15,723 bases of DNA, from contig JAJRSX010000108.1 in the NCBI GenBank assembly GCA_024278555.1, forward strand, positions 1 to 15,723. The letters run 5' to 3'. Made by a program: the position numbers and the translations under genes. This document shows positions 15,119-15,723 of the stretch, piece after piece. Position 1 is the stretch's first letter. Every line of letters begins with the position of its first letter. The notes under the pieces are model-generated. The model saw only the letters and a program-made list of their open reading frames with translations, was not told the origin of the DNA and made no database searches. The stretch comes from a bacterium (lineage in GTDB: Bacteria; CG2-30-53-67; CG2-30-70-394).

Positions 15119-15723
15119 CTACGGCGCCGATTCGAGGAGGACCAGGGCCGACTCGATGGCGTCGGCGGCGGATGAGATGATCCCGCCGGCGTGGCCCGCC
15201 CCCTCGCCCACCGGGTAGAGGCCCGGGTGGGAGGCGGACTGGCGATCCGCGCCCCGCACCATGGTGATCGGGGCGGAGGTGCGTGACTCGACGCCGTAGA
15301 GGAGCGCCGGGGGATCGAGAAAGCCGGGGGCGACGCGGCCGAACCGTTCGAGCGCCTGTTTGAGGGCGGTGGTCAGGGGCCGCGGCAAGAGGGTGGTGAG
15401 GCGCGCCGCGGTGGTGCCAGGGCGGTAGCTCCCCGCCGGGAGCGGCGGCGTCCCGCGGCCGAGGAAGGCGGCCACGGTCTGCACCGGGGCGCGGTAGCCT
15501 CCGCCGCCGAGGCGGAAGGCGAGGCGCTCCAGCCCCTCCTGGAAGTGCATCCCCGCCAGGGCCCCCTCGCCGGGCAGATCCGCGGCGGTGACCGTGACCA
15601 CGACGCCGCTGTTGGCGAAGCCGGTGTCCCGGCGCCGCGGGCTCATCCCGTTCACCACCCCCTGCTCCGGTGCCGAGCCCGAGGCGACCACCTCGCCGCC
15701 CGGGCACATGCAGAAGGTGTAGA
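15119..15723 (-). CDS. FAD-dependent dehydrogenase of the COG2509 type, C-terminal part
   Basis: The frame is open to the right edge, where it reads YTFCMCPGGEVV, so the N-terminal FAD-binding half lies outside. The visible 200 or so residues hold hallmarks of this uncharacterised NAD(P)/FAD dehydrogenase family: CMCPGGEV, NGMSPRRRDTGFANSGVVVTV, HFQEGLERLAF, the SYRPGTT segment, a long RTSAPITMVR and the FAD-closing GLYPVGEGAGHAGGIISSAADAIESAL. The family's substrate is not established. It ends 5 bp from the convergent xseA stop with no terminator-like hairpin visible between them. Confidence 0.85.
   Translation of the reverse strand, partial: YTFCMCPGGEVVASGSAPEQGVVNGMSPRRRDTGFANSGVVVTVTAADLPGEGALAGMHFQEGLERLAFRLGGGGYRAPVQTVAAFLGRGTPPLPAGSYRPGTTAARLTTLLPRPLTTALKQALERFGRVAPGFLDPPALLYGVESRTSAPITMVRGADRQSASHPGLYPVGEGAGHAGGIISSAADAIESALVLLESAP

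Overview
The window is GC-rich chromosomal DNA carrying mostly housekeeping genes plus one four-gene transporter operon. The minus-strand order rho, rpmE, prfA, prmC, murA resembles the arrangement I know from Geobacter-type deltaproteobacteria (prfA-prmC-murA) and from Gram-positives (rho-rpmE-prfA-prmC). A heme-bearing outer-membrane porin-like protein and a TatT-type TRAP system point to a Gram-negative cell. My best guess is a high-GC deltaproteobacterium-like lineage. The sequence alone does not fix the taxon.

Layout. Positions 1-1124 (minus) hold the N-terminal part of a CXXCH-containing, probable beta-barrel protein that runs off the left edge and resembles fused cytochrome-porins of the Cyc2 type. 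Positions 1356-2615 (minus) are murA. A plus-strand hicB-hicA pair (2747-3191) sits between murA and prmC; hicA is frameshifted. prmC and prfA (3230-5130, minus) overlap by 4 nt, followed upstream by rpmE (5263-5466). A 673-bp gene-free stretch (5467-6139) is packed with degenerate short repeats and a nested inverted repeat. Then come rho (6140-7384) and thiE (7532-8146), both minus.

After a 440-bp intergenic region (8147-8584) with REP-like and other dispersed repeats, the strand switches. pyrF (8591-9292) and a small unknown gene (9482-9679) are followed by a TRAP operon: tatT lipoprotein, dctP, dctQ, dctM (9892-13625). Next is xseA (13788-15113), meeting convergently the C-terminal part of a COG2509-type FAD-dependent dehydrogenase (15119 to the right edge).

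Functionally, rho, rpmE, prfA and prmC cover transcription termination and translation (PrmC methylates the PrfA GGQ glutamine). murA, thiE, pyrF and xseA are cell wall, cofactor, pyrimidine and DNA-repair genes. The TRAP operon has the TatT-associated (TPAT) layout, and its binding protein lacks the usual carboxylate-binding arginine motif, suggesting a non-canonical, perhaps hydrophobic, ligand. No phage, CRISPR array, rRNA or tRNA was found. The less ordinary material is the repeat landscape between genes, the broken HicBA pair and the cytochrome-porin; I do not see a clear, wholly new multi-gene system.
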